A stretch of DNA of 64,000 nt from Stutzerimonas decontaminans (GCF_000661915.1 NZ_CP007509.1:1116001-1180000); one strand, 5' to 3'. Shown: positions 11,384 to 20,554, counted from the stretch's first letter. Numbers and translations: made by a program. Notes: generated by a model not told the origin, from the letters alone.

Positions 11384-12318
11384 AACGAATCCATGTCGCC
11401 GCAGCCGTCATTCGTGGCGCCGACGAGCGAGTGCTGATCGCCAAGCGACCGCTCGACAAGTATCAGGGCGGATTGTGGGAATTCCCGGGCGGCAAGGTCG
11501 AGGCGGGCGAACACGTCGAGGTTGCGTTGGCGCGCGAGCTGCACGAGGAACTGGGCATCGTTGTCACCGCGGCGCAGCCGTTGATTCAGGTGCGGCACGA
11601 TTATCCGGACAAGCAGGTGCTGCTGGATGTCTGGGAAGTGCAGGCGTTTACCGGTGAACCCCACGGTGCGGAAGGCCAGCCCCTGATGTGGGTGACGGCG
11701 GACCAGCTGACGAACTACAGCTTTCCTGCCGCCAATCAGCCGATCGTGGCGGCTGCGCGCCTGCCGCAGCGCTATCTGATCACCCCCGATGGTGTTGCTC
11801 CGCAGCGGTTGCTCGATGGACTCGCGCGGGCGCTGGATGAGGGCATCCGGCTGATCCAGCTGCGTGCGCCGTCGCTATCCGCCGTCGATTATCGTGCGCT
11901 GGCGGAAAGGGCACTTGGCTTGTGCGAGGGCCGTGCCCAGCTGATGCTTAAAGGCCCGCTGCAGTGGGCTGGCGACTATCCCCAAGCAGGTTGGCACCTG
12001 ACGGCCGCACAGCTACGGCAGGGGGGGGCAGAGCGGCCGATACCGGCCGAACAATGGTTGGCCGCCTCCTGTCACGATGCCAAGGAGCTGGAACTGGCCG
12101 CCGCATTGGGAGTAGATTTCATCACGTTGTCGCCGGTGCAGGTCACAATGAGTCATCCGGAAGCGTCGCCATTGGGTTGGGCGTCTGTTGCTGATTTGCT
12201 GTTAGGCTTTGACCGGCCGGTTTACCTGCTGGGCGGCCTGGCCGCGGTGGATATTCCCAGAGCTCGTGCGGCAGGCGCCCAGGGCATCGCGGCAATTCGA
12301 GCGTTCTGGCCGGATTGA
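11380..12318 (+). CDS. mutT: Nudix hydrolase (MutT-like) fused to a ThiE-like domain
   Basis: Residues 1 to about 130 form a Nudix domain with a full Nudix box (GGKVEAGEHVEVALARELHEELGI region). This is the MutT type, which hydrolyses 8-oxo-dGTP and prevents A:T to C:G mutations. From about residue 135 onward the protein resembles thiamine-phosphate synthase (ALDEGIRLIQLRAPSLS, DFITLSPVQ, VYLLGGL), a fusion known in Pseudomonas. Whether the ThiE-like half is catalytic is unclear. I chose GTG at 11380, giving 312 residues starting VKRIHVAAAVI; it overlaps the GST stop codon by four bases. An eight-G run at 12021-12028 lies inside the second domain, but the frame is intact. Confidence 0.87.
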   Translation: MKRIHVAAAVIRGADERVLIAKRPLDKYQGGLWEFPGGKVEAGEHVEVALARELHEELGIVVTAAQPLIQVRHDYPDKQVLLDVWEVQAFTGEPHGAEGQPLMWVTADQLTNYSFPAANQPIVAAARLPQRYLITPDGVAPQRLLDGLARALDEGIRLIQLRAPSLSAVDYRALAERALGLCEGRAQLMLKGPLQWAGDYPQAGWHLTAAQLRQGGAERPIPAEQWLAASCHDAKELELAAALGVDFITLSPVQVTMSHPEASPLGWASVADLLLGFDRPVYLLGGLAAVDIPRARAAGAQGIAAIRAFWPD

Positions 12319-12384
12319 ACCGCAGGCGGTATTTGCCGGTCACTGCCGGTGCAGCCCGCAAACTGACACCGAAATATGTCATTG

Positions 12385-12421
12385 ATAGCTAAAAGCAATC
12401 GGCGCAATTCCCTTAATCAAT
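12385..12421 (+). promoter_or_regulatory. Candidate OxyR binding site upstream of ahpC
   Basis: Four tetramers occur at exact seven-base intervals (ATAG-N7-CAAT-N7-ATTC-N7-CAAT), the spacing of the OxyR consensus ATAG-N7-CTAT-N7-ATAG-N7-CTAT. They lie 71 bases upstream of the ahpC start, next to a possible -10 (TATGCT, 12428-12433). Individual tetramers are imperfect, but spacing and location fit the known OxyR control of ahpCF. Confidence 0.7.
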
Positions 12422-12491
12422 TATCGGTATGCTGTCGGCTACGCTATCGTAGGCCCCGTTAAGTTTTCTGAACCCCAAAAGGAGTTAGCAG

Positions 12492-13055
12492 ATGTCGCTG
12501 ATCAACACTCAAGTTCAACCCTTCAAAGTCAATGCCTTCCACAACGGCAAGTTCATCGAAGTCACCGAAGAATCCCTGAAGGGCAAGTGGTCCGTGCTGA
12601 TCTTCATGCCGGCTGCCTTCACCTTCAACTGCCCGACTGAAATCGAAGACGCAGCCAACAGCTACGCCGAATTCCAGAAGGCCGGTACCGAGGTTTACAT
12701 CGTCACAACCGACACCCATTTCTCGCACAAGGTCTGGCATGAAACTTCCCCTGCCGTTGGCAAGGCGCAGTTCCCGCTGATCGGTGACCCGACTCACCAG
12801 CTGACCCGTGCTTTCGGTGTGCACATCGAAGAAGAAGGTCTGGCCCTGCGTGGCACCTTCCTGATCAACCCGGAAGGCGTGATCAAGACCGTCGAGATCC
12901 ACTCCAATGAGATCGCTCGTGACGTGTCGGAAACTCTGCGCAAGCTGAAAGCCGCTCAGTACACCGCCGCTCACCCGGGTGAAGTTTGCCCGGCCAAGTG
13001 GAAAGAAGGCGAGAAGACCCTGGCTCCTTCGCTGGACCTGGTCGGCAAGATCTAA
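12492..13055 (+). CDS. ahpC: Alkyl hydroperoxide reductase subunit C (peroxiredoxin)
   Basis: AhpC reduces hydrogen peroxide, organic peroxides and peroxynitrite in the cytoplasm. The 187-residue product is standard length. It has the peroxidatic Cys47 in FTFNCPTEIED and the resolving Cys166 in GEVCPAKW, so it is a typical two-Cys peroxiredoxin of the AhpC/Prx1 class. AAAAGGAG lies seven bases before the ATG. Its reductase partner ahpF follows after two hairpins, which may set the ratio of the two products. The upstream OxyR-like site suggests peroxide induction. Confidence 0.97.
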   Translation: MSLINTQVQPFKVNAFHNGKFIEVTEESLKGKWSVLIFMPAAFTFNCPTEIEDAANSYAEFQKAGTEVYIVTTDTHFSHKVWHETSPAVGKAQFPLIGDPTHQLTRAFGVHIEEEGLALRGTFLINPEGVIKTVEIHSNEIARDVSETLRKLKAAQYTAAHPGEVCPAKWKEGEKTLAPSLDLVGKI

Positions 13056-13079
13056 AGCCCATCTGCCTTGCTTGCCTGT

Positions 13080-13143
13080 CGAAGGAGCTGTTGTTCGCTC
13101 CTTCGAACCCAACGCCTGGACGCGAACCGTCCGGGCGTTTTAT
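13080..13143 (+). terminator. Two hairpins between ahpC and ahpF
   Basis: The first hairpin has a perfect nine-base stem (CGAAGGAGC with GCTCCTTCG, 13080-13105). The second pairs AACGCCTGGACG with CGTCCGGGCGTT and runs into TTTAT (13111-13143), so it looks like an intrinsic terminator. Partial read-through would give less AhpF than AhpC. Confidence 0.75.
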
Positions 13144-13174
13144 TTCCTGAATTCCGTACGGGGTACCGCTGCTC

Positions 13175-14737
13175 ATGTTGGACACCAATCTCAAGACCCA
13201 GTTGAAAGCCTACCTGGAGAAGGTCACCCAGCCCTTCGAGATCGTCGCGTCCCTCGATGACGGCGAGAAATCCCGGGAAATGCTGAGCCTGCTGCAAGAC
13301 ATCGCCGGCCTCAGCGACAAGATCACCCTCAAGACCGACGGCGACGATGCGCGCAAGCCGTCGTTCTCGCTCAACCGCATCGGCGGCAACATCAGCCTGC
13401 GCTTCGCCGGCATCCCGATGGGCCACGAGTTCACCTCGCTGGTGCTGGCGCTACTGCAAGTCGGCGGCCATCCGTCGAAGACCGCGCCCGAGGTGATCGA
13501 GCAGATCAAGGCGCTGGAGGGCGACTACCGCTTCGAAACCTACTTCTCGCTGTCCTGCCAGAACTGCCCGGACGTGGTCCAGGCGCTGAACCTCATGGCC
13601 GTGCTCAACCCGAACATCAAGCACGTCGCCATCGACGGCGCGCTGTTCCAGGACGAAGTCGAGGCGCGCCAGATCATGTCGGTGCCGAGCATCTACCTCA
13701 ACGGCGAGCTGTTCACCCAGGGCCGCATGAGCGAGGAAGAAATCCTTGCCAAGCTCGACACCGGCTCCAGCGCCCGTGACGCCGAAAAGCTCAAGGCCAA
13801 GGATGCCTTCGACGTGCTGGTGGTCGGTGGTGGCCCGGCTGGGGCTGCGGCAGCCATCTACGCGGCGCGCAAGGGCATCCGTACCGGCGTTGCCGCCGAG
13901 CGCTTCGGCGGCCAGGTGCTCGACACCATGGCCATCGAGAACTTCATCTCGGTGAAGGAAACCGAGGGCCCGAAACTGGCCCGTGCCCTGGAAGAGCACG
14001 TGCGTGAATACGACGTCGACATCATGAACCTGCAGCGCGGCAGCAAACTGATTCCCGTTGGCGACGACGGCCTGCACCGCGTGCAATTCGAGAACGGCGG
14101 CGAGCTTAAGGCCAAGACCCTGATCCTCGCCACCGGCGCCCGCTGGCGCGAAATGAACGTGCCGGGCGAGCAGGAATACCGCGGCCGTGGCGTCGCCTAC
14201 TGCCCGCACTGCGACGGCCCGCTGTTCAAGGGCAAGCGCGTGGCGGTGATTGGCGGCGGCAACTCCGGCGTGGAAGCGGCCATCGACCTGGCCGGCATTG
14301 TCGCCCACGTGACCCTGCTCGAGTTCGGCGAAGAGCTGCGGGCCGACGCCGTACTGCAGCGCAAGCTGTTCAGCCTGCCCAACGTCCGCGTGCTGAAGAT
14401 GGCGCAGACCACCGAGGTCAAGGGCGACGGCCAAAAGGTCACCGGTCTGGTCTACAAGGACCGCAGCAGCGAAGACATGCACACCGTCGAGCTGGAAGGC
14501 ATCTTCGTGCAGATCGGCCTGCTGCCCAACAGCGAATGGCTCAAGGGCACCCTGGAGCTGTCCCGTTTCGGCGAGATCATCGTCGACGCCAAGGGCCAGA
14601 CCAGCATCCCCGGCGTGTTCGCCGCCGGTGACGTGACCACGGTGCCGTACAAACAGATCGTGATTGCCGTCGGCGAAGGCGCCAAGGCCTCGCTGAGCGC
14701 TTTCGACCATCTGATCCGCAGCTCCGCACCGGCCTGA
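13175..14737 (+). CDS. ahpF: Alkyl hydroperoxide reductase subunit F
   Basis: AhpF uses NADH and FAD to re-reduce AhpC. The 520-residue protein has all expected parts. An N-terminal double thioredoxin-fold domain has CQNC at 128-131, an FAD motif VVGGGPAG lies near 216-223, the thioredoxin-reductase-like redox centre CPHC is at 343-346, the NADH motif VIGGGNSG is near 358, and a C-terminal FAD motif [10 protein letters not shown] follows. It sits 119 bases after ahpC on the same strand and is followed by a strong terminator. Confidence 0.97.
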   Translation: MLDTNLKTQLKAYLEKVTQPFEIVASLDDGEKSREMLSLLQDIAGLSDKITLKTDGDDARKPSFSLNRIGGNISLRFAGIPMGHEFTSLVLALLQVGGHPSKTAPEVIEQIKALEGDYRFETYFSLSCQNCPDVVQALNLMAVLNPNIKHVAIDGALFQDEVEARQIMSVPSIYLNGELFTQGRMSEEEILAKLDTGSSARDAEKLKAKDAFDVLVVGGGPAGAAAAIYAARKGIRTGVAAERFGGQVLDTMAIENFISVKETEGPKLARALEEHVREYDVDIMNLQRGSKLIPVGDDGLHRVQFENGGELKAKTLILATGARWREMNVPGEQEYRGRGVAYCPHCDGPLFKGKRVAVIGGGNSGVEAAIDLAGIVAHVTLLEFGEELRADAVLQRKLFSLPNVRVLKMAQTTEVKGDGQKVTGLVYKDRSSEDMHTVELEGIFVQIGLLPNSEWLKGTLELSRFGEIIVDAKGQTSIPGVFAAGDVTTVPYKQIVIAVGEGAKASLSAFDHLIRSSAPA

Positions 14738-14752
14738 TCAAGGCGCAAAAAG

Positions 14753-14787
14753 AAAGGGGAGTAGCCGCGAGGCTGCTCCCCTTTTTT
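14753..14787 (+). terminator. Terminator after ahpF
   Basis: A stem of AAGGGGAGTAGCC with GGCTGCTCCCCTT (one G-U pair), a GCGA tetraloop and a following T run lie just past the ahpF stop. Confidence 0.92.
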
Positions 14788-14952
14788 GTTTACGCTGCCG
14801 CTGCCGCTGCCGCCGCGAAGGCGCAACGGAAAGTTGGCAGCAACAACCCTTGCTAGGCGGTGCGTTCAGGCCAGCAGCACCCTGCGAGCGCCCAGGCGGG
14901 AGCGAACGCCTGCCGCCGCTCCGGGTCACAGGACGTACATGCCGAGCAGTCC

Positions 14953-16098
14953 ATGGAGCTGTCCACAACGATGATGAATGCGCAAACGCTGCAGGGTTCA
15001 CGCAGGGTCGTGCTGACCTATCCCAACCGGCCACGCGAGCCGCAGCACGAGAAGATTGTTCACGCCGCATTGGCCGAACGCCTGGCCACGCTGTTGGGCC
15101 TGAAGTACGGCGGTGAGTATGACCCGGAACGACGCTATGAAGCCCATCCCTATCTCGTCCCCTCCGGAACGGTTATTGGTCAGCCCGAGGCCCGGAAGCT
15201 GGGCCTGAACGCCGAGGGGGATCTGTTTGGTGGCGTCGTGCCACATGCCTTTGTCGAAACCAAGGCAATTACCCATCCACTGGTCCGTCCGGACGCGGCC
15301 GCGCCGGTGGGCTGGTCGCGGGATTTCAGTACTCAGGTCAAAGGCAGCGTGCTGGGTGGCTACAGCGCCTTCAGTATCGAAGATGCGCGAGATGCCGGGC
15401 GGCGCCTGCTGCACGAGGGGCCGGTTCGGATCAAACCGGTGCGTGCAACCGGCGGGCGCGGTCAGCAGCGCGTCGATGATGCCGATACCCTCGACCAGGC
15501 GCTGTTTGCCCTCGACGAGAAGGAATTGGCCCAGTACGGCCTGGTTCTGGAGGCGCATCTGGATCGCGTCACCACCTTTAGTGTCGGTCAGGTACGGGTC
15601 GGTGGCCGTCTGGCCAGTTACTACGGCACCCAGCGCCTGACTCAGGACAATGCGGGCAACGAGGTGTATGGCGGCTCGGATCTGGTGGTCGTCGATGGCG
15701 ACTTCGGAGCGCTGCTGACGCTTGATCTGCCGGAAACCACCCGGCTCGCCGTCAGCCAAGCACAGGTGTATGACGAGGCAGCATCGGCCTGCTACCGGCA
15801 TTTCTTCGCATCCCGCCGCAACTACGACATCGCCCAGGGTATCGACGGACGCGGCCAGCCGCGCTCCGGTGTGCTTGAGCAATCCTGGCGTATCGGCGGA
15901 GCCAGCAGCGCTGAAATCGCTGCGCTGGAAGTCTTCCGGCAGGGAGCGTCCGCGCGAGCAGTGAAAGCTTCTTCGTTCGAGTTCTATGGCCAGAAGCCAG
16001 ACGTACCGGCCGGGGCGCAGATTCTGTATCAGGACGAAGATGCCGATGTCGGTTTCATCACCAAATGCGTAATGGTGGAGGACTATGGCGACGCATAG
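14953..16098 (+). CDS. DUF3182 family protein, ATP-grasp-like
   Basis: The 381-residue protein fits the DUF3182 family as I recall it. Features are VVLTYPNRPREPQHEKIVH near the start, YLVPSGTVIG, and VRIKPVRATGGRGQQ, which resembles the ATP-binding loop of ATP-grasp enzymes, plus a C-terminal DEDADVGFITKCV. If it is an ATP-grasp protein it may ligate a carboxylate to an amine or thiol, but no substrate is known. I chose ATG 14953 (MELSTTMM); ATG at 14971 is an alternative. The open frame continues upstream to 14860 without family similarity. Its stop overlaps the next gene by 14 bases, so the two are almost certainly co-translated. Confidence 0.75.
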   Translation: MELSTTMMNAQTLQGSRRVVLTYPNRPREPQHEKIVHAALAERLATLLGLKYGGEYDPERRYEAHPYLVPSGTVIGQPEARKLGLNAEGDLFGGVVPHAFVETKAITHPLVRPDAAAPVGWSRDFSTQVKGSVLGGYSAFSIEDARDAGRRLLHEGPVRIKPVRATGGRGQQRVDDADTLDQALFALDEKELAQYGLVLEAHLDRVTTFSVGQVRVGGRLASYYGTQRLTQDNAGNEVYGGSDLVVVDGDFGALLTLDLPETTRLAVSQAQVYDEAASACYRHFFASRRNYDIAQGIDGRGQPRSGVLEQSWRIGGASSAEIAALEVFRQGASARAVKASSFEFYGQKPDVPAGAQILYQDEDADVGFITKCVMVEDYGDA

Positions 16099-16876
16099 CG
16101 AAATGGTGAATATCCTGGTTGGCGAGGAGCATATTGCCGGGACCTTTCTGTCACCGCCGGAAAAGATGCCGGGCGTGTTGTTCGTGCACGGCTGGGGCGG
16201 TAGCCAGCAACGCGATCTGGCCCGCGCCCGCGGCATCGCCGGGCTGGGTTGCGTCTGCCTGTCGTTCGACCTGCGCGGCCATGCCCAGACCAAGGCGCAG
16301 CAAGAAACCGTGACGCGGGAGCAGAACCTCGATGACTTGTTGGCGGCCTATGATCTGCTCGCTCAGCACCCGCATATCGACCCCTCGGCGATTGCCGTGG
16401 TGGGCACCAGCTATGGCGGTTACCTGGCCGCGATCCTTACTTCGATAAGGCCTGTGAAGTGGTTGGCGCTGCGAGTGCCGGCGCTGTACCGCGACGAGGA
16501 ATGGCAGGTGCCCAAGCGCCAGCTCGACCGCGACGTGCTCAACCAGCTGCGCAGCAGGCGTGTGCGTCCGGAGGAAAACCGTGCCTTGGCTGCCTGTGCG
16601 GCGTTTCGCGGCGACGTGCTGATCGTCGAGTCCGAGCACGATACCTTCGTTCCCCACGAAACGATCATGAGTTATCGCGCGGCGTTCCACGGTACCCATT
16701 CGCTGACCCATCGCATCATCGATGGCGCCGATCATGCCCTGAGCAACGAGCGTTGCCAGGAAGCCTACACGTCGATTCTGGTGAACTGGGCGACCGAGAT
16801 GATTGTTGGTGCGCGCCTCGACGAGACGTCGGCCATGGGCTTCAAGGGCGTGGACGAGGGCAGCATGGCGGGCTGA
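16085..16876 (+). CDS. Alpha/beta hydrolase paired with DUF3182
   Basis: The 263-residue protein has an alpha/beta hydrolase fold. It has an HGWGGS oxyanion-hole loop near 35-40, nucleophile Ser109 in GTSYGG, a likely acid Asp185 in ESEHDTFVP, and His216 in DGADHALS. These fit the dienelactone-hydrolase/prolyl-oligopeptidase-like branch. It has no signal peptide, so it is probably cytoplasmic. GGTGGAGG just before the ATG lies inside the end of the DUF3182 gene. The tight pairing suggests the two act on the same compound, possibly one building and one cleaving an ester or amide bond. That is speculation. Confidence 0.82.
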   Translation: MATHSEMVNILVGEEHIAGTFLSPPEKMPGVLFVHGWGGSQQRDLARARGIAGLGCVCLSFDLRGHAQTKAQQETVTREQNLDDLLAAYDLLAQHPHIDPSAIAVVGTSYGGYLAAILTSIRPVKWLALRVPALYRDEEWQVPKRQLDRDVLNQLRSRRVRPEENRALAACAAFRGDVLIVESEHDTFVPHETIMSYRAAFHGTHSLTHRIIDGADHALSNERCQEAYTSILVNWATEMIVGARLDETSAMGFKGVDEGSMAG

Positions 16877-16910
16877 GCGGCAGTGGCTACAGTCGTCCGT
16901 GCAGTAATTT

Positions 16911-17939
16911 TTATTCAGGTGGTGTGGCCGGTGGCATTGGACCGACGAAACGGCTCCAGCGGCGGTCGAGGACTTGCTGTTTGAGCACCTCGATCACGTC
17001 GACCAGCAACTCCTCCAGCGCCAGATCGGTGTGCTCGTCCTGATACACCCAGGCATCGAAGAATTCGTCCGCCAGGTTGCCGGCCAATGCTTGGAACTGC
17101 GGGCCACGCATGCCTTCCACGGCACCCTGCAGCAGTCGTGCAGCGATGTCGCTGAGCGCATCGTCGAGCGTGCTGGCCAGACGATTACCCAACGGCAGCC
17201 GCCGCAGGTTGTGCATCTCTGGGTTGCTCTGCAATGCCTGATGAATCAGTTGGCTGACGTAGCCTTCGATGGCGCCACGATTGTCGCGATAACCAGTTTC
17301 CAGCATGGCCTGCAGGCGCCGCGAAACATCGTTCAGCACACGCTGCTTGCGGGGGCGCACCACCTCCTGCAACAGCCGACGCGACAAGTCGTCGCTGGCG
17401 CCGATCTCCTGCTGCAGGCGGCCGAACAGGCGCACCATCACCCGGTCGGACAGTTCTTCAATGAGCAGGTAGTAATAGCGGCTGAAGACGCCATAGATGG
17501 CCCAGCGGCGCATGTCAATCAGGCCCAGGCGCTGCAGGCGGATCAGCAGCGCTCCGACGCGCAGGACACGCAGCCAGCGCAGCCCCGCCAGAGGGACGCA
17601 GCCAAGCACGTCGTACCAATGGGCGAAGGGGTAGTAGTACCAGCGCGCATAGCGGCGCTCAAACAGCGACACGGTCCAGCCGAGCACGACATCGAGCACG
17701 AAGATCGCGACGAAGCCCAGGTCGATGTACTGGAAGTTCGCGTGAACGCTATCCCGGTAACGCTCATGCAGTTGTGGCATCAGCTGCGCCAGAGCGGCAT
17801 TGACCGGCTGCAATGCGAAGAGGCTATCGAACAGGATCAGCGCCAGGTTCACGCACACCAGCAGGATGATGAACACTTCCCAGACGGCATGCAGCCCGTC
17901 GCGCCGCCGCGCCTGTTGCGCGGCAGTATGCTCAGTCAT
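16911..17939 (-). CDS. Ion-channel-like membrane protein
   Basis: The 342-residue protein has about three to four membrane segments in its N-terminal half: around VFIILLVCVNLALILFDSL, IDLGFVAIFVLDVVLGW and a following Arg-rich stretch. That stretch (LRWLRVLRVGALLIRLQRLGL) has regularly spaced Arg residues like an S4 voltage sensor. No obvious pore filter is visible. The C-terminal half is a soluble helical domain. Such proteins are often labelled ion transporter. I set the start at ATG 17939 (MTEHTAAQQ), which overlaps the stop of the adenosyltransferase gene by eight bases (ATGACTGA), indicating translational coupling. An open frame continues 63 bases further upstream. Confidence 0.7.
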   Translation of the reverse strand: MTEHTAAQQARRRDGLHAVWEVFIILLVCVNLALILFDSLFALQPVNAALAQLMPQLHERYRDSVHANFQYIDLGFVAIFVLDVVLGWTVSLFERRYARWYYYPFAHWYDVLGCVPLAGLRWLRVLRVGALLIRLQRLGLIDMRRWAIYGVFSRYYYLLIEELSDRVMVRLFGRLQQEIGASDDLSRRLLQEVVRPRKQRVLNDVSRRLQAMLETGYRDNRGAIEGYVSQLIHQALQSNPEMHNLRRLPLGNRLASTLDDALSDIAARLLQGAVEGMRGPQFQALAGNLADEFFDAWVYQDEHTDLALEELLVDVIEVLKQQVLDRRWSRFVGPMPPATPPE

Positions 17940-18522
17940 TCGCCTGGGCTTTCGCTGCGGCTGGCTGCCAGAGAATCTCCCCGCAACCTTGGCGTCTGGC
18001 AATCAGGCGGGCAGCGACGAACAGGGCATCGGAAAGGCGGTTCAGGTAGGCCAGCAGTACCGGGCGCACCGCTTCGCTGGCGTTCAGTAGCTGGCAGCGG
18101 CGTTCGGCCGTACGGGTCATGCTGCGGCAGAGGTGCGCGAGGGCGATCAGCCGGGATCCGCCGGGCAGAATGAATTCCTTGAGCGGGCCAAGCTCCTCGT
18201 TCCAGCGATCGATGGCCTGCTCCAGTCGTTCGATCTCGCTTTCCTGCAGTGCTTGGTAATCAGGCATCGCCAGCTCGCCGCCGAGATCGAACAGACGGTG
18301 TTGGCAGGGGGCAAACACGCTGATCAGTTCGTCGAGCGCCGGCCATTGCACCTGTGCCTCCGCCAGTTCGGCGAGCAGCAGGCCGAGCTGGCTGTTGAGC
18401 GTGTCGACCTCGCCCATGGCTTCCACACGGGGATGGTCCTTGGGGACGCGGCGCCCGTCACCGAGGCCGGTTTCGCCGCTATCGCCGGTGCGGGTGTAGA
18501 TTTTCGACAGTCGATTGCCCAT
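17932..18522 (-). CDS. PduO-type cob(I)alamin adenosyltransferase
   Basis: The 196-residue protein is a PduO/MMAB-type ATP:cob(I)alamin adenosyltransferase, which makes coenzyme B12. It starts with the family signature KIYTRTGDSGETGLGDG, which forms the ATP site. It continues with VEAMGEVDTLNSQLG and the C-terminal ARAHLCRS..RRCQLL-type segment seen here as LAHLCRSMTRTAERRCQ, containing the usual Arg residues. It is not of the CobA/CobO type despite frequent use of that name. It sits 16 bases downstream of the histidine kinase gene and overlaps the ion-channel-like gene. Confidence 0.9.
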   Translation of the reverse strand: MGNRLSKIYTRTGDSGETGLGDGRRVPKDHPRVEAMGEVDTLNSQLGLLLAELAEAQVQWPALDELISVFAPCQHRLFDLGGELAMPDYQALQESEIERLEQAIDRWNEELGPLKEFILPGGSRLIALAHLCRSMTRTAERRCQLLNASEAVRPVLLAYLNRLSDALFVAARLIARRQGCGEILWQPAAAKAQAND

Positions 18523-18538
18523 GTGTCGGTTCCTAGGT

Positions 18539-20554
18539 TCAGGTCGCCATTTGCTCGCCGGGCGAGCTCAGCGGCAACCGCAGGGTGAACGTGGTGCCAT
18601 GGCCAGCTTGGCACTGCACCTCCATCTGCCCCTGATGATTGTTGGTGATGATGAAATACGAGACGGAAAGGCCCAGTCCGGTTCCCTGACCGACTTCCTT
18701 GGTGGTGAAGAACGGCTCGAAGATACGCTTGCGCACATTCTCCGGAATACCACCGCCATTGTCCTCCACCTGAATTTCCGCCCAGGGTGGATTCAGGCGC
18801 GTGCGCAGGATGATCTGTCCAGGCTTGCCGCTCTGGTGAGCATGGATGGCCTGCGCAGCGTTCTTCAGCAGATTGAGCAGCACCTGCTCCAGCTCGTTGC
18901 CAATGCAGGGCACCCGATCCACGCGCGGGTCGAAGTCCCGGACGATATCGATGGCCTTGAAATCGAAACCCTCCATCAGGGCGAAGTCGTTACCGGCGAT
19001 CTCCAGCGCCTGATCGATCAGCACCGGCAGGTGGCAGTCGGCCAGCTGTCGGTTGCTCATGCGGCTGAAGCTGAGCATGTGGCTGACAATCTTCGCCGCG
19101 CGTGAGCCGGCCTGCTGGATGCCATCGAGCAGCTGCGGTACTTCGCGGCGCTGCAGATACTGGTTGACCGCCTCCAGGCGCACTCCGGTTTCCTCTGCGG
19201 CCTCGCGGTTGCGTTCAAGCTCCGGCGAAAGCCGGCGGCGAATGTTCTGCGCGTTGTGCAGGATGGCACCGAGGGGATTGTTGATCTCGTGGGCCATGCC
19301 GGCCGCCAGGCTGCCGACCGAGAGCATCTTTTCCGACTGCACCATCATTTCTTCCATGTTGATGCGCTGGGTGATGTCGTCGATGCGGATCACCACGCCG
19401 CGCCCGCCGGCACCGGTCAGCGGATAGCAGGTGAGCGCGTAGTGGTGCGGTTCGTCGTTACGCAGCCAGGTGACCTTTTCGATCTTCTCCACCACGTGCT
19501 GCTCGGAGCTGCGGCGGATCTGCGTGAGGAAGGGCTTGAGCGGTTCGAAGGCGACGAAAACCGGCTGGTTCAGCGCGTCATCCAACGGGGTGCCGGATAG
19601 GGCGCTGGCCTCCTGGTTCCACTGGGTGACGTAGAGCTGTTCGTCGAGGGCAATCAGTGCCGAGGGCATCGAATCGATGATGCTGTTGAGGTACTTCTGG
19701 AAGCCGGTCAGCTTCTGTTCGATCTTGCTGCGCACCTGCACTTCCAGCTCCAGCTTGCGGTTGGAGTGGCGGGTTTCCTCGGCCAGGCCCTGGGCGTGAT
19801 CGAATGCTTCCTGAGCATCGTCGCGGGCGCGCTTGAGCTGCTGCTCTCGGGCCTCCATGCGCGACAACATGGTGTTGAACGCATCGGCGAGCCTGCCGAT
19901 CTCATCTTGGTTGCCGGGCTTGGCGCGCAGCGAGTAGTCCTCCTCGCGGGTGACCTGGCGCGACAGCGCTTCCAGATCGCGAATCGGCCGGGTGATGAGC
20001 TGGCGAATCTGCCGGGCGACCAATACCCAGAGCAGCAGGCTGGCCACCAGGATCGCCAGGCTCGCGGTCAGGGTGCCGGTATAGAACGCGCCTGGCAGCT
20101 CGCTGCTGGCCACCATTAGCAGGTGCCCGGCGGCGCCGTCCGCTTGCGGCAGTCTCACCAGCAAGTTGGCGCGGATCTCGCTGGCACGCCAGTCGGCGAC
20201 CTTGTCGATCCGATTCGGCAGGCGCAAGCGTTCGCCCTGCTGCAGTTGGGCGAGACTGTTGCCGTCGCGGTCGTAGATCACCGCAGCGCGCAGTGGCGCA
20301 TAGCCGTCCAGGCGCCTGAGCAATGCGCTCGCAGCCTCGGGCGAGGACAGGGCGCGGTTGCTCAGCTCTTCGGTCGCGAACAACTCGCCAAGCGTATGCA
20401 TGGCCTGGGGGGCGACGCTCTGCCGCGAGATCCAGTACGCCGCGCTGATGAAGGTAAGGTTGGAAACCAGCAGCACGGCGGCTAGCAGGACGAGGAGGGC
20501 GAGCAACAGTTTGCGGCCGACAGGAAGGTTTTCGAGGCGCTGACGCAGAATCAT
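18539..20554 (-). CDS. PAS-containing membrane sensor histidine kinase
   Basis: The 671-residue kinase has a transmembrane helix near 15-38, a periplasmic sensor of about 120 residues, and a second helix near 160-181. A HAMP linker (about 182-235), a coiled-coil segment and a PAS domain (about 285-395) follow. The HisKA domain has phospho-acceptor His422 in GMAHEINNPLG, and the HATPase domain has VEDNGGGIPENV and GQGTGLGLSVSY. The HEINNPLG box is typical of HK4-type kinases. No ordinary DNA-binding response regulator is adjacent. The receiver protein three genes upstream in the same run is the nearest candidate partner. Confidence 0.92.
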   Translation of the reverse strand: MILRQRLENLPVGRKLLLALLVLLAAVLLVSNLTFISAAYWISRQSVAPQAMHTLGELFATEELSNRALSSPEAASALLRRLDGYAPLRAAVIYDRDGNSLAQLQQGERLRLPNRIDKVADWRASEIRANLLVRLPQADGAAGHLLMVASSELPGAFYTGTLTASLAILVASLLLWVLVARQIRQLITRPIRDLEALSRQVTREEDYSLRAKPGNQDEIGRLADAFNTMLSRMEAREQQLKRARDDAQEAFDHAQGLAEETRHSNRKLELEVQVRSKIEQKLTGFQKYLNSIIDSMPSALIALDEQLYVTQWNQEASALSGTPLDDALNQPVFVAFEPLKPFLTQIRRSSEQHVVEKIEKVTWLRNDEPHHYALTCYPLTGAGGRGVVIRIDDITQRINMEEMMVQSEKMLSVGSLAAGMAHEINNPLGAILHNAQNIRRRLSPELERNREAAEETGVRLEAVNQYLQRREVPQLLDGIQQAGSRAAKIVSHMLSFSRMSNRQLADCHLPVLIDQALEIAGNDFALMEGFDFKAIDIVRDFDPRVDRVPCIGNELEQVLLNLLKNAAQAIHAHQSGKPGQIILRTRLNPPWAEIQVEDNGGGIPENVRKRIFEPFFTTKEVGQGTGLGLSVSYFIITNNHQGQMEVQCQAGHGTTFTLRLPLSSPGEQMAT

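Noticed and set aside
14998..16293. A 431-codon open frame opposite the DUF3182/hydrolase pair
   Set aside because: The plus-strand genes have clear motifs and a translational overlap; the antisense frame has neither.
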